This document shows, one piece after another, positions 25,715-34,540 of a DNA stretch of 62,498 nucleotides; positions within the stretch are counted from its first letter, which is position 1; every line of letters begins with the position of its first letter. The position numbers were made by a program, and so were the translations under genes. The notes under the pieces are model-generated. The model saw only the letters and a program-made list of their open reading frames with translations. It searched no databases and was not told where the DNA came from. The stretch lies in assembly GCA_905618925.1 (NCBI GenBank), contig CAJQTG010000037.1:1-62498 (forward strand). The letters are read 5' to 3'. Origin of the DNA: an uncultured Candidatus Thioglobus sp. GTDB taxonomy: Bacteria; Pseudomonadota; Gammaproteobacteria; PS1; Pseudothioglobaceae.

Positions 25715-26569
25715 TTGATTAAAGGAATAAGTTATCTTTCGTTTGAAAAGGGCTTGGCTAATAACGAGTCTTTAGAGTCAGCACTACTTCAAACAAAGGC
25801 TAATGGATTTGATGCACTAGAACTTTCAGTTTCTAATGAGGGCGTTATAAACACTAAAACCTCAAAAGCAGAATGTGAAGCTATTCGTCAAAAAATTAAT
25901 GACTCTGGCATTTTTGTTGACAGTATAGCTACTGGAATGAGCTGGGGCGTAAGCCCTACAAGTGATGATGAGTCTATACGAAAGAGTTCTGTAAGTCTTC
26001 ATCAAGATGCACTCAAAGTAGCAAGTAATCTTGGATGTAAGGCATTATTATTTGTTCCAGGAGTAGTCAAAAGCCCAATCTCTCCTGAAATAGTTCGATA
26101 TGACAGGGCTTTAGATCGAATTAGAGAGGCCATTGATCAACTATTACCAATTGCAGAAGATTTAGATGTAGATTTGTGTATGGAAAATGTTTGGAATGGT
26201 TTTTTCTACTCACCCATTGAGCTTAGAGATTTTGTAGACTCGTTTGCTTCAAATAAACTAGGAGTATATCTAGATGTTGGAAACTTAATTGGCTATCAGC
26301 AATACCCCCCTCACTGGATTGAGCTTCTTAACTCTAGAATAAAAAGAGTTCAAATCAAAGATTTCCAAGAAAATTTTGACTGGACTGGTAGTTTTAGTTT
26401 TTGTGATATTGGTGCTGGAGATGTTCCATGGAAGGAGACGATAGCTGCCTTAAATTCGATTAACTATCAAAATACAATAATTGCTGAAATGCTTCCGTGG
26501 GATGAGACAATTTTGGCTCGAACATCTGTAGCTATGGATCAATTATTTGACTTTAATTCAAAACCTTAA
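25715..26569 (+). CDS. Sugar-phosphate isomerase/epimerase family TIM barrel
   Basis: A 284-residue xylose-isomerase-like TIM barrel (AP endonuclease family 2). Metal-site segments are visible: Glu in LCMENVWNG (about 150), Asp/His-type positions in YLDVGNLI (about 185) and QIKDFQ (about 210), and a final Glu in IAEMLPWDE. Start is TTG 25715 with AAAGGAAAA upstream. It lies between two Gfo/Idh genes, a common arrangement for oxidation-isomerisation steps on sugars or inositols. Substrate not assignable. Confidence 0.8.
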   Translation: MIKGISYLSFEKGLANNESLESALLQTKANGFDALELSVSNEGVINTKTSKAECEAIRQKINDSGIFVDSIATGMSWGVSPTSDDESIRKSSVSLHQDALKVASNLGCKALLFVPGVVKSPISPEIVRYDRALDRIREAIDQLLPIAEDLDVDLCMENVWNGFFYSPIELRDFVDSFASNKLGVYLDVGNLIGYQQYPPHWIELLNSRIKRVQIKDFQENFDWTGSFSFCDIGAGDVPWKETIAALNSINYQNTIIAEMLPWDETILARTSVAMDQLFDFNSKP

Positions 26570-26580
26570 ATTACAAAATT

Positions 26581-27615
26581 ATGACTAAAAAACTTAAAGT
26601 CGGAGTAATCGGCCTGGGAAGTATGGGCTCAACACATTTAGATATTTATGCACAATTAAGTAATGTCGAAGTCATTGCTATTGCTGACTCAATACAAAGT
26701 AGGCTTGATGGCTCTAGTAAGGCTGAGGGCAATATTAGTGGACAAGCTCAAGGGGGTGTTGTGAGCATGGATACTAAAAAATATCTTGATGGAATGGATC
26801 TGATTAATGACCCAGAAATTGAGCTAGTTGATATTTGTGTCGGAACAGACCTTCATTTCATTTTTGTTGAAGCTGCATTAGCTAAAGGCAAGCATGTATT
26901 AGTAGAAAAGCCACTTGCAAGAACATATAAAGAGGCTAAAAAAATAGTTAAATTAGCGAAAAACTCCTCCTCTAATATTATGTCTGCAATGTGTCTTCGT
27001 TATTGGCCCGCATGGGTCTGGCTAAAAGAGGCTATAGAAAGTGAAGAGTATGGTAAATGCTTATCTTTAAATTGCAAGCGTCAAACGAGTTTTCCTGGTG
27101 GCTCTTTTTACTCAAGCCATGAGCAATGCGGCGGTGCATTATTAGATCTACATGTTCATGATACTGACTTTGTTAATTATTGTTTTGGAGTGCCAGTTGC
27201 AGTCTTTAGTCAAGGATATAAAGGACCAAGTGGCGGAATAGATCATGTTGTAACAAATTATATTTTTGACAAAGCAAAGTTTTCCCCCTTGGTGAGCTCT
27301 GAAGGAACATGGGCAATGCAAGATGGGTATGGATTTGATATGTCTTATACAGCTAATTTTGAAAATGGAACTGCTACCTATCTTCTTGATGAAAAAGAGA
27401 CACTTAAACTTTTTAGATCAGGCTTTGAGCCAGAAACTATTGATTTGAAAATAGGTATGGGATATGAGTTTGAGATTCGTTCTTTTGTAGATGAAATTTT
27501 AAGTGGAAAGAAAACTAATATCGATTTACTTAATCAAGCTGCACAGACAATTGCAATTATTGAAGCTGAGAGAATAAGTATTGAAACGTGCTCAGTGGTT
27601 ACTATAGGAATTTAA
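26581..27615 (+). CDS. Gfo/Idh/MocA family NAD(P)-dependent oxidoreductase (second copy)
   Basis: A 344-residue protein with Rossmann motif GVIGLGSMGSTH (about 8-19), EKP motif (VEKPLART, about 110-117) and a C-terminal domain with a LHVHDTDF segment carrying the usual catalytic-site His/Asp pair. It is clearly different from the first copy, so the two probably act at different steps. It closes the rightward amino-sugar operon, 11 bp after the isomerase gene. Confidence 0.88.
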   Translation: MTKKLKVGVIGLGSMGSTHLDIYAQLSNVEVIAIADSIQSRLDGSSKAEGNISGQAQGGVVSMDTKKYLDGMDLINDPEIELVDICVGTDLHFIFVEAALAKGKHVLVEKPLARTYKEAKKIVKLAKNSSSNIMSAMCLRYWPAWVWLKEAIESEEYGKCLSLNCKRQTSFPGGSFYSSHEQCGGALLDLHVHDTDFVNYCFGVPVAVFSQGYKGPSGGIDHVVTNYIFDKAKFSPLVSSEGTWAMQDGYGFDMSYTANFENGTATYLLDEKETLKLFRSGFEPETIDLKIGMGYEFEIRSFVDEILSGKKTNIDLLNQAAQTIAIIEAERISIETCSVVTIGI

Positions 27616-27652
27616 TTAAAAAGCAATTATTGCATCTTAATAATATACTTAA

Positions 27653-28189
27653 TTAGTAAGAGCCAAGATCATTACCTTCCCAGAGTTGTTCTGCAAGAGC
27701 TCCAATGTATGCGTCATTGTTTTCCATAGCTTGCTTACACCAAAACCTTGCTTCTAAAATATTTGTATCTCCACCTTTGCCATTTAAATACATAGCAGCT
27801 AGGTTGTATTGTGCGGGCGCATCACCCTGTTCAGCAGCACTAAGAAACCAGCTAAAAGCAAGGTTATAATTTTGAGCAGTACCATTTCCTCTAAGGTGTA
27901 AATTTCCTAGATTATATTGAGAATTAACATGTCCTTGTTTAGCAGATTTAGTATACCAAGAAACTGCTTCCTGAAAATCTTGAGCTGTACCCTTACCATT
28001 TGCATGCATCCAGCCTACATTATATTGAGATCTAGCATCACCATCTTCAGCTGCTTCAGTCCACTCATTCAGCGCATCTTCATAGTTACCTGCATTATAA
28101 TTAATAACTCCATCATTGTAGTCAGCAGATGCATTTGAAACTATGATAAAAGAGAATAAAAAAGCAATTAGAATATTTTTTTTTGTCAT
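27653..28189 (-). CDS. Exported Sel1-repeat protein
   Basis: A 178-residue protein with a signal peptide (ending NASA, residue 22) and about four Sel1-like TPR units from residue 40 to 165 (pattern A-x-x-x-L/G-W-x-x-A-A-x-x-G-D-x-x-A/S-Q-Y-N-L-G, e.g. WYTKSAKQGHVNSQYNLG). Such proteins scaffold protein contacts in the periplasm; no enzyme domain is attached. It converges with the second Gfo/Idh gene. Confidence 0.85.
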   Translation of the reverse strand: MTKKNILIAFLFSFIIVSNASADYNDGVINYNAGNYEDALNEWTEAAEDGDARSQYNVGWMHANGKGTAQDFQEAVSWYTKSAKQGHVNSQYNLGNLHLRGNGTAQNYNLAFSWFLSAAEQGDAPAQYNLAAMYLNGKGGDTNILEARFWCKQAMENNDAYIGALAEQLWEGNDLGSY

Positions 28190-28359
28190 TATTTTCCTTG
28201 TTAATTTAAGTAGCTCTTAAGTGGTAGGCCTAATGTGAAATATATTAACATATCTGCATGAAAATTTGCAGGTTTGAATGACCTTAACTTTCTTAATTAA
28301 TTAGGAAATTCACTATAGAATATATTTAATAATTTTTGTAATAGGCCATTAAAAATAAT

Positions 28360-29127
28360 ATGTTCAACACTAAGTTTAGGGTGATTAATTTTTTACTAAT
28401 CTTAATTGGGCTTAGTTTTACTCAAATTACTGCAGATGAAATTAAAGTTGCAGTTGCAAGTAATTTTTATCCAGCAATGAAAGAAATTGCATTGCAATAT
28501 GAGTTAAATCAATCTCAATCTTCTGAGAATCATAAGATAATTCTTATTTCAGGTTCTTCGGGCAAACACTACGCGCAAATTATAAATGGTGCGCCTTTTG
28601 ACATATTCTTCTCAGCTGATAAGGTTAGGCCAATTCTATTAGAAAAAAAAGGAATATCTGAGAGTGGATCAAGATTCACCTATGCACTTGGAAGGCTTGT
28701 TCTTTGGAGTTCACTAGATGGTTTTGTTGAGAAAGAGGAGCAGCTTTATAATAATGATTTAAGGTTTTTAGCAATAGCTAATCCTAAAATTGCACCTTAT
28801 GGAGTGGCAGCTAGAGAGGCTCTTATATCAATCAATCTATGGGAAGATTTGCAAAGTAAGTTAGTAAGAGGTGAAAATATTGCTCAGACATTTCAATTTG
28901 TTAATAGTGGAAATGCTAAACTAGGCTTTATTTCTTACTCACAACTTATGAACCCTAATTACTCTGTAGCTGGTTCATTTTGGGAGTTGCCTCAATCACT
29001 CTACAATCCAATAGAGCAGCAAGTAGTGCTGTTGAAGAAAAGTTCGCTTGCAAAAGATTTTTTGTCATTTATGGAATCAGATGAGTCTTTAAATATCATC
29101 TCAAAATATGGATATGATTTACCATAA
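28360..29127 (+). CDS. modA: Molybdate ABC transporter substrate-binding protein
   Basis: A 255-residue periplasmic protein that binds molybdate. A signal peptide ends near ITA (residue 26). The mature start, KVAVASNFYPAMKEI, and the SGSSGKHYAQI oxyanion-binding segment (about 65-75) are ModA hallmarks, as is the APYGVAAREAL segment. The stop shares one base with the modB start (TAATG), giving a tight modABC operon that could supply molybdenum to the formate dehydrogenase about 14 kb downstream. Confidence 0.92.
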   Translation: MFNTKFRVINFLLILIGLSFTQITADEIKVAVASNFYPAMKEIALQYELNQSQSSENHKIILISGSSGKHYAQIINGAPFDIFFSADKVRPILLEKKGISESGSRFTYALGRLVLWSSLDGFVEKEEQLYNNDLRFLAIANPKIAPYGVAAREALISINLWEDLQSKLVRGENIAQTFQFVNSGNAKLGFISYSQLMNPNYSVAGSFWELPQSLYNPIEQQVVLLKKSSLAKDFLSFMESDESLNIISKYGYDLP

Positions 29128-29810
29128 TGTTAAATGAATACGATATTTCAGCCCTACTAGTTACTATAAAGTTAGCTTCACTAACTACAGTTATTCTGAT
29201 TTTGGTTGGCACTCCAATTGCATGGTGGCTTTCACAAACTCGTTTTAAGTTTAAGGTAGTAATTGAAGCGATCATTGCATTACCACTGATACTTCCACCT
29301 ACAGTTCTAGGTTTTTATTTGCTTATGACTTTGGGCACTAATGGTCCAATAGGAAATTTTTTGGAGTTAATAGGTGGAAGTTCAATCGCTTTCACATTTA
29401 CTGGGCTTGTTGTTGGGTCAGTTATTTATTCACTTCCTTTTGTAGTTCAGCCATTACAGAATTCTTTTGGATCTATTGGTAAACACCCCATGGAGGTGGC
29501 GGCAACCTTAGGTGCATCAAAACTAGATCGCTTTTTTACAGTTGCAGTCCCATTGGCCCGCTCTGGCTTCATCACTGCTAGTGTTTTAGGATTCGCTCAT
29601 ACAGTAGGAGAGTTTGGCGTCGTCCTTATGATAGGAGGCAACATTCCAGGTGAGACAGGAGTTCTATCAATAGCAATTTATGACCATGTTGAGGCAATGG
29701 AGTATGGGCAGGCCCATGTTTTAGCTGGAGGCTTGCTTGTCTTATCTTTTGTAATGCTCCTTGTTGTGTATATTTTTAATCGCCACTTTTCTATTATGAG
29801 GAGTGATTAG
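29127..29810 (+). CDS. modB: Molybdate ABC transporter permease
   Basis: A 227-residue permease with five to six membrane segments and the ModB signature ALPLILPPTVLGFYLL (about 51-66). The EAA loop is MEVAATLGASKLDRFFTVAVPLARSG in form. Tight overlaps on both sides place it in modABC. Confidence 0.92.
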   Translation: MLNEYDISALLVTIKLASLTTVILILVGTPIAWWLSQTRFKFKVVIEAIIALPLILPPTVLGFYLLMTLGTNGPIGNFLELIGGSSIAFTFTGLVVGSVIYSLPFVVQPLQNSFGSIGKHPMEVAATLGASKLDRFFTVAVPLARSGFITASVLGFAHTVGEFGVVLMIGGNIPGETGVLSIAIYDHVEAMEYGQAHVLAGGLLVLSFVMLLVVYIFNRHFSIMRSD

Positions 29811-30871
29811 TGATTGAATGTAAGATAAAAATTAAGTTAGATAGCTTCATTCTTGATGCTAATTTTAGTATTCCTGATAAAGGCGTAACAGTAGTTTTTG
29901 GTCCCTCAGGATCTGGCAAGACAAGTTTATTAAGAGCATTAGCAGGGCTAGAAAAAACTAATAATGGCTTTCTAAAAATAGGTGATTCAATTTGGCAAGA
30001 TAGTGAAAATTTTGTTTTAACTCACAAGCGCCAAATTGGCTATGTGTTCCAAGATACTACTTTATTTAATCACCTTAATGTTCAGGATAATCTTGATTAT
30101 GGGATTAAAAGATCGTCAAATGTTGAGAAAGAATTTATAGACTCTATACTTAATTTATTAGGTATAAAAACATTGCTTAATAGATCTACGGCGCAACTTT
30201 CAGGGGGTGAAAAGCAGCGGGTTGCAATTGCTAGAGCATTACTGATTAAACCTAAAATTTTATTAATGGATGAGCCATTATCAGCGCTTGATATGAAACG
30301 TAAACAAGAAATTTTGCCTTATCTTGACGCGCTTCATAATGACTTAGATATTCCAATTATCTATGTAACTCACTCTCCTGATGAGGCATCAAGATTGGCT
30401 GATCATTTACTACTCCTTGATAATGGAAAAGTCATCGGGTCTGGACCAATAAATAATATGCTTACTAGATTTGACCTTCCAATCTCGCATGGCAGGGAGG
30501 CAACTTCATTAGTTGAAGCTAAAGTAATTAGCCGTGAAAAAGAATTTGATCTAATGCATCTTAATTTTTCAGGCGGCGAATTTATAGTTCCAGATAATAG
30601 GCTGCCAATTGGCAGTAATGTTCGTTTGAGAATTTCAGCGCGTGACGTAAGCCTCACAAAAGAAAAACAGATTGATACCAGTATCTTAAATATCTTTCCA
30701 GCAATAGTTGATGAAATGTCACCAGAAGGAAAGGCTCAAATTATGGTTCGGCTTAAAATAAAAGAGATCACTTTACTTACGCTTATAACAAAAAAGTCCG
30801 CTAAGATTTTGAATCTAAAAAAAAGATCGAAGGTTTTTGCTCAGATTAAAAGTGCATCAATACTTTCGTAA
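29810..30871 (+). CDS. modC: Molybdate ABC transporter ATPase
   Basis: A 353-residue ATPase of the molybdate importer. Walker A is GPSGSGKTS (about 32-40), signature QLSGGEKQR near 129, Walker B ILLMDEPLSALD, and a C-terminal MOP/TOBE domain from about 285 (ISARDVSL). The GTG start overlaps the modB stop by one base (TAGTG). It ends 5 bp from the convergent MFS gene. Confidence 0.93.
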   Translation: MIECKIKIKLDSFILDANFSIPDKGVTVVFGPSGSGKTSLLRALAGLEKTNNGFLKIGDSIWQDSENFVLTHKRQIGYVFQDTTLFNHLNVQDNLDYGIKRSSNVEKEFIDSILNLLGIKTLLNRSTAQLSGGEKQRVAIARALLIKPKILLMDEPLSALDMKRKQEILPYLDALHNDLDIPIIYVTHSPDEASRLADHLLLLDNGKVIGSGPINNMLTRFDLPISHGREATSLVEAKVISREKEFDLMHLNFSGGEFIVPDNRLPIGSNVRLRISARDVSLTKEKQIDTSILNIFPAIVDEMSPEGKAQIMVRLKIKEITLLTLITKKSAKILNLKKRSKVFAQIKSASILS

Positions 30872-30876
30872 CAACT

Positions 30877-32094
30877 TTAGTTAGTTCCTTCGGCGGCGCT
30901 TAATCTTTTAATTGGTCTTTCGTCTATGAAGATATGAATAAGCGCTGTAATTGCTGCAATAATCGCAGCCCACCACCACACTTGGTTGTATGATCCTGTT
31001 GTATCAAAAAGGTATCCACCTAACCATACTCCTGTAAATGATCCAATTTGATGGTTCAAAAAAACAATACCATACAGGGTACCCATAAACCTTAATCCAA
31101 AAATCTGTGCAACTAGGCCTGATGTAGGAGGGACTGTTGCTAGCCAAAGCAAGCCAGTTGTAAATGAGAATGCGTAGATTGTAAAAGTTGAAATTGGAAT
31201 TATAAGAAATAAAACAATCACAATTGACCTTGCACCATATATAAAAGCTAGTATCCATTTTTTTGAATAAATACCTGAGAGATGTCCAGAAACTAAAGAG
31301 CCAAAAATATTACTAAGACCAATAATTGCTAGGCTTGCTGCAGCAATTGAGCTGTCAAAACCCTTGTCTGCAAGATAAGAAGGCATATGAACGGTAATAA
31401 ATGCTAGCTGAAAGCCACAAACAAAAAAACCTGCAATTAAAAGCCAATAATGAATATGCCCTGATGCCTCATTGAGAGCCTCTCTGAGGTTTTGAGAGGG
31501 CTCATTATCTATATTACTGTTATTTTTTGCATCACCTTTAAATACTGGTGAAAATAGAATCATCGATAGTGCACCTATCGCCATTATTATTAGAGCTGTT
31601 TGCCAACCATAAGCAACAAGAAATTCTCGCGCAACAGGAATAAAAATGAATTGTCCAGCAGAGCCTGCAGCAGTTCCAACGCCTAAGGCGAGTGCTCTTT
31701 TTTCTGGGCTAACCATTCTTGCCATCGCAGGAAGAACAACTCCCAGACCAGTTCCAGCAATTCCCATTCCTATAAGTATTCCAGCGCCTATATGAAGACT
31801 AACAAAGCTATCTGCAGTGGCGGTAATATATAGACCCAAAGAATAAAGAATGGTTCCAACTACAATTACTCTTGCAGCTCCAAACTTATCCGAAAATGCA
31901 CCTGCAAGAGGCTGAGTTAATCCCCAAAAAAGATTTTGCAGGGCTAATGAGAAAGCAAAAACTTCACGACCATAGCCAAAGGTTTCAGAAACTGGTTTAA
32001 GAAAAAGTCCGAGTGATGATCTAAAGCCGAAATTAATAGCTAAAAGGATGCAAGCTAATGCAATCGCGAGACTTAATATTTTTTTATGTTGCAT
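30877..32094 (-). CDS. Major facilitator superfamily transporter
   Basis: A 405-residue carrier with 12 predicted membrane segments and the loop 2-3 motif in the form GAFSDKFGAAR (about 67-77). The overall pattern (N-terminal NFGFRSSLGLFLKP, then GMGIAGTGLGVVLPA) resembles the monocarboxylate/oxalate-formate type of MFS carriers. Substrate not predictable from sequence; an organic acid is the family's usual cargo. Monocistronic and divergent from the amidotransferase gene. Confidence 0.85.
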   Translation of the reverse strand: MQHKKILSLAIALACILLAINFGFRSSLGLFLKPVSETFGYGREVFAFSLALQNLFWGLTQPLAGAFSDKFGAARVIVVGTILYSLGLYITATADSFVSLHIGAGILIGMGIAGTGLGVVLPAMARMVSPEKRALALGVGTAAGSAGQFIFIPVAREFLVAYGWQTALIIMAIGALSMILFSPVFKGDAKNNSNIDNEPSQNLREALNEASGHIHYWLLIAGFFVCGFQLAFITVHMPSYLADKGFDSSIAAASLAIIGLSNIFGSLVSGHLSGIYSKKWILAFIYGARSIVIVLFLIIPISTFTIYAFSFTTGLLWLATVPPTSGLVAQIFGLRFMGTLYGIVFLNHQIGSFTGVWLGGYLFDTTGSYNQVWWWAAIIAAITALIHIFIDERPIKRLSAAEGTN

Positions 32095-32208
32095 TTTTAA
32101 ATACTTCTATTAACGTTTCGACAGTATAACCATAATTATTTGACGAGCCTTTACATTAGTATTAATATACCTCACACTTGTTTTAATTAATTTAGATTAG
32201 AGGCTCAT

Positions 32209-32922
32209 ATGCGCATACTTGTTTTTCAACATGTCGATTGTGAACATCCTGGCTCTTTAAGGCACTTTTTAGCCGAGGATGGGATTGAGTGGGATGCAGT
32301 GTATCTTCATCGAGGTGATAAAATTCCTAGCTTTGATAATTATGACGCGCTTTGGGTTATGGGCGGTTCAATGGATGTCTGGGATATAGAGGAAAACCCC
32401 TGGTTAGTCGATGAAAAAGCAGCAATTAGGCGCTGGGTTAGGGATTTAGGTAAGCCATATTTAGGCTTATGTTTAGGCCACCAGCTTCTTGCAGATGCTC
32501 TTGGAGGAACATGCGGCCCTCAAAAAATACCTGAAATTGGTGTTCTTGAAGTTGAACTCACTGCTGAAGGAAAGTCTGACCCCCTTTTCAAGGGGACAGC
32601 TCATCGCCAGCAATGCCTTCAATGGCATTCTGTCAGGGTAGCGCAAGCTCCGGAAGGTGCTGTTATTCTAGCTAAGTCAGATGTTTGCTCTATTCAGGCA
32701 ATGCGGATAGGGGGAAATGCTTGGTCAATGCAATATCATGTCGAAATAGAGTCAGATACTGTCGAAAACTGGGGTGCTATTCCTGCTTATTCAGAGGCTC
32801 TAATAAATACACTCGGTCAGGGCGCATTATCAGATCTCAAAAAAAATACCGACGAAAACATGAGTCAATGTTTGAGTTGTGCTAAACAAATTTATAAAAA
32901 CTTTATGCGGATAATAGTTTAG
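32209..32922 (+). CDS. Class I glutamine amidotransferase-like protein
   Basis: A 237-residue stand-alone GATase1 domain. The nucleophile Cys88 lies in LGLCLGHQLL and the His177/Glu179 pair in YHVEIE, so the glutaminase triad is intact. The N-terminus (VFQHVDCEHPGSL) matches the GMP-synthase-like subgroup that includes gamma-glutamyl-hydrolysing enzymes. No synthetase partner is adjacent, so it may act alone on a gamma-glutamyl compound. Product unknown. Confidence 0.88.
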   Translation: MRILVFQHVDCEHPGSLRHFLAEDGIEWDAVYLHRGDKIPSFDNYDALWVMGGSMDVWDIEENPWLVDEKAAIRRWVRDLGKPYLGLCLGHQLLADALGGTCGPQKIPEIGVLEVELTAEGKSDPLFKGTAHRQQCLQWHSVRVAQAPEGAVILAKSDVCSIQAMRIGGNAWSMQYHVEIESDTVENWGAIPAYSEALINTLGQGALSDLKKNTDENMSQCLSCAKQIYKNFMRIIV

Positions 32923-33059
32923 TTAAATTCAAGTTTTTTTGTGAATTATTTCACATATTCAGATAAGTCGAATAGTCATATATAACAACATCTTAAAGGT
33001 AAATTCGTTATAAATGATCCTATGAATTATGTAAAAAAATTAAAATGTAAATTTAATGA

Positions 33060-33088
33060 TTGACAGCGAATTTAATTCAAGGTATCTT
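33060..33088 (+). promoter_or_regulatory. Promoter of the C1/corrinoid operon
   Basis: TTGACA (33060-33065), a 17-bp spacer and TATCTT (33083-33088): consensus -35 with ideal spacing. It would start transcription about 40 bp before the corrinoid-protein ATG at 33136. Confidence 0.65.
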
Positions 33089-33135
33089 TCCGTTTTTTAA
33101 GTGTTTTATATTACTTCCTACCTAAGGGGAAAATA

Positions 33136-33840
33136 ATGAGTGAAGAAGACGATTTTGACCTAAATGACCTTGACGATAAAGAATTAGTCGAGCAGATTCA
33201 AGATGATCTTTATGATGGTCTTGATTCAGAGGTTACCGAAGGTACGGAAATATTGCTTGCGCGGGGCTGGGATGCTAATGACGTATTAGGCCAAGCTTTG
33301 GTTGGTGGTATGAAAATTGTAGGAGTAGACTTTAGGGACGGTATTTTATTTGTACCTGAGGTTCTCAAGTGTGCTGGAGCAATGAAAGGTGGAATGAAAA
33401 TCTTGCGCCCTATTCTTGCTGACTCTGCAGAAGATACTTCTCTTGGTAAGTTTGTGATTGGAACCGTTAAAGGTGATATTCATGACATTGGGAAAAACTT
33501 AGTTGCTATGATGTGTGAAGGCGCAGGGTTTGAGGTGATTAATTTAGGTATTAATAATCCTGTAGAAAATTATCTTGAAGCTATTGATGAGCATGAGCCA
33601 GTAATTGTTGGTATGTCTGCTTTACTTACAACAACTATGCCTTATATGGGGGTTGTTGTTGAAGAGATGGAAAAAAGAGGGATGCGTAAAGATACTCATA
33701 TTATGTGTGGTGGTGCGCCGCTGAATCAAGAATTTGCTGATGCAATTGGAGTGCCTGCATATGGCCGCGATGCTGCAAGAAGTGCTGAAATGGCTGAGGA
33801 GCATGTTCTTAGTTTGCGTAAAAAGCGTGATCATCGATAA
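33136..33840 (+). CDS. Methyltransferase corrinoid protein (MtbC/MttC-like)
   Basis: A 234-residue cobalamin carrier that shuttles the methyl group between two methyltransferases. It has an N-terminal helical cap (about 15-105) and a B12-binding Rossmann domain with the base-off signature DIHDIG (Asp114, His116, Gly119), where His116 is the lower axial ligand. The acidic start (MSEEDDFDLNDLDDKEL) is a lineage detail. It heads the C1 operon behind a good promoter and a GGGG-type ribosome-binding site. Confidence 0.94.
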   Translation: MSEEDDFDLNDLDDKELVEQIQDDLYDGLDSEVTEGTEILLARGWDANDVLGQALVGGMKIVGVDFRDGILFVPEVLKCAGAMKGGMKILRPILADSAEDTSLGKFVIGTVKGDIHDIGKNLVAMMCEGAGFEVINLGINNPVENYLEAIDEHEPVIVGMSALLTTTMPYMGVVVEEMEKRGMRKDTHIMCGGAPLNQEFADAIGVPAYGRDAARSAEMAEEHVLSLRKKRDHR

Positions 33841-34471
33841 GAAAAATACTGATGAGACTAAAAAAAGATTAGTTTTAGGCTGTGGCGCATTAGTATACGA
33901 TCTTCTAAGGTTAATCAAACAAAATCCATCACTCTCAGATAAAGTAAATTTGCAATGTTTGCCGGCTAGCTGGCATAACAGCCCTCAATTAATTGCTCCT
34001 GGTATTGAAGAATATTTGTCTGAAAATGCTCATCTTTATGAGGAGATATACATTGCTTATGCAGACTGCGGAACTGGAGGAGCGCTTGATAGAGTTCTAG
34101 AAAAGTTTGATGCAAAACGTATAGAGGGGGCGCATTGCTATGAGTTTTTTGCTGGAACAGATGTCTTTGAGCAGTTATCAGAAGAAGAGTTAGGTACTTT
34201 TTATTTAACAGATTATTTGGTTAAAAATTTTAATAGAATCATGATTAAGGGCCTAGGACTTGATAAGCACCCTGAGCTTTTTGAGGTTTATTTTAAGCAT
34301 TATAAAAAATTAGTGTATTTGGCTCAAACTGAAAATGAGCGGTGGCAAAAAGATGCTCAGCAGTATGCTAAAGATTTTGGCTTTGAGTATGAATATCGAC
34401 TAGTAGGAACAGGAAGTCTTGATGTTGTTTTTGAAGAAATTGATATCCAGCCATTGGAAATAAAAGATTAA
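33827..34471 (+). CDS. DUF1638 protein of the corrinoid operon
   Basis: About 214 residues of the DUF1638 family, which is often found with MttB-type methyltransferase genes but has no firm function. Conserved features are LVLGCGALVYDLL, CLPASWHNSPQLIAP, YADCGTGGALD and the HCYEFFAG segment with several Cys/His that could bind metal. The frame is open from 33734, which would overlap the corrinoid gene by over 100 bp; GTG 33827 (14-bp overlap) is more likely. Placement between the corrinoid carrier and MetF-like enzyme suggests a role in methyl transfer or cofactor repair. Confidence 0.8.
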   Translation: MIIDKKNTDETKKRLVLGCGALVYDLLRLIKQNPSLSDKVNLQCLPASWHNSPQLIAPGIEEYLSENAHLYEEIYIAYADCGTGGALDRVLEKFDAKRIEGAHCYEFFAGTDVFEQLSEEELGTFYLTDYLVKNFNRIMIKGLGLDKHPELFEVYFKHYKKLVYLAQTENERWQKDAQQYAKDFGFEYEYRLVGTGSLDVVFEEIDIQPLEIKD

Positions 34472-34477
34472 TGGAGT

Positions 34478-34540
34478 ATGAAAAAAATGTTTAAAGAAGT
34501 AATTATAAAAAATCGCTGGAAAGCTGGACTGGTTAAATAA
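34478..34540 (+). CDS. Possible 20-residue ORF before the metF-like gene
   Basis: ATG 34478 to TAA 34538-34540, whose last base begins the downstream ATG (TAATG). The peptide is basic and hydrophobic (MKKMFKEVIIKNRWKAGLVK). It could be a leader ORF for translational coupling or chance. Confidence 0.25.
   Translation: MKKMFKEVIIKNRWKAGLVK

Noticed and set aside
28190-28359. Molybdenum-cofactor riboswitch or ModE box upstream of modA
   Set aside because: I could not find a convincing conserved structure or the ModE palindrome; only weak AT-rich signals.
32941-32954. GTGAA/TTCAC hairpin after the amidotransferase gene as a terminator
   Set aside because: The T run precedes the stem and none follows it, so it does not fit a plus-strand intrinsic terminator.
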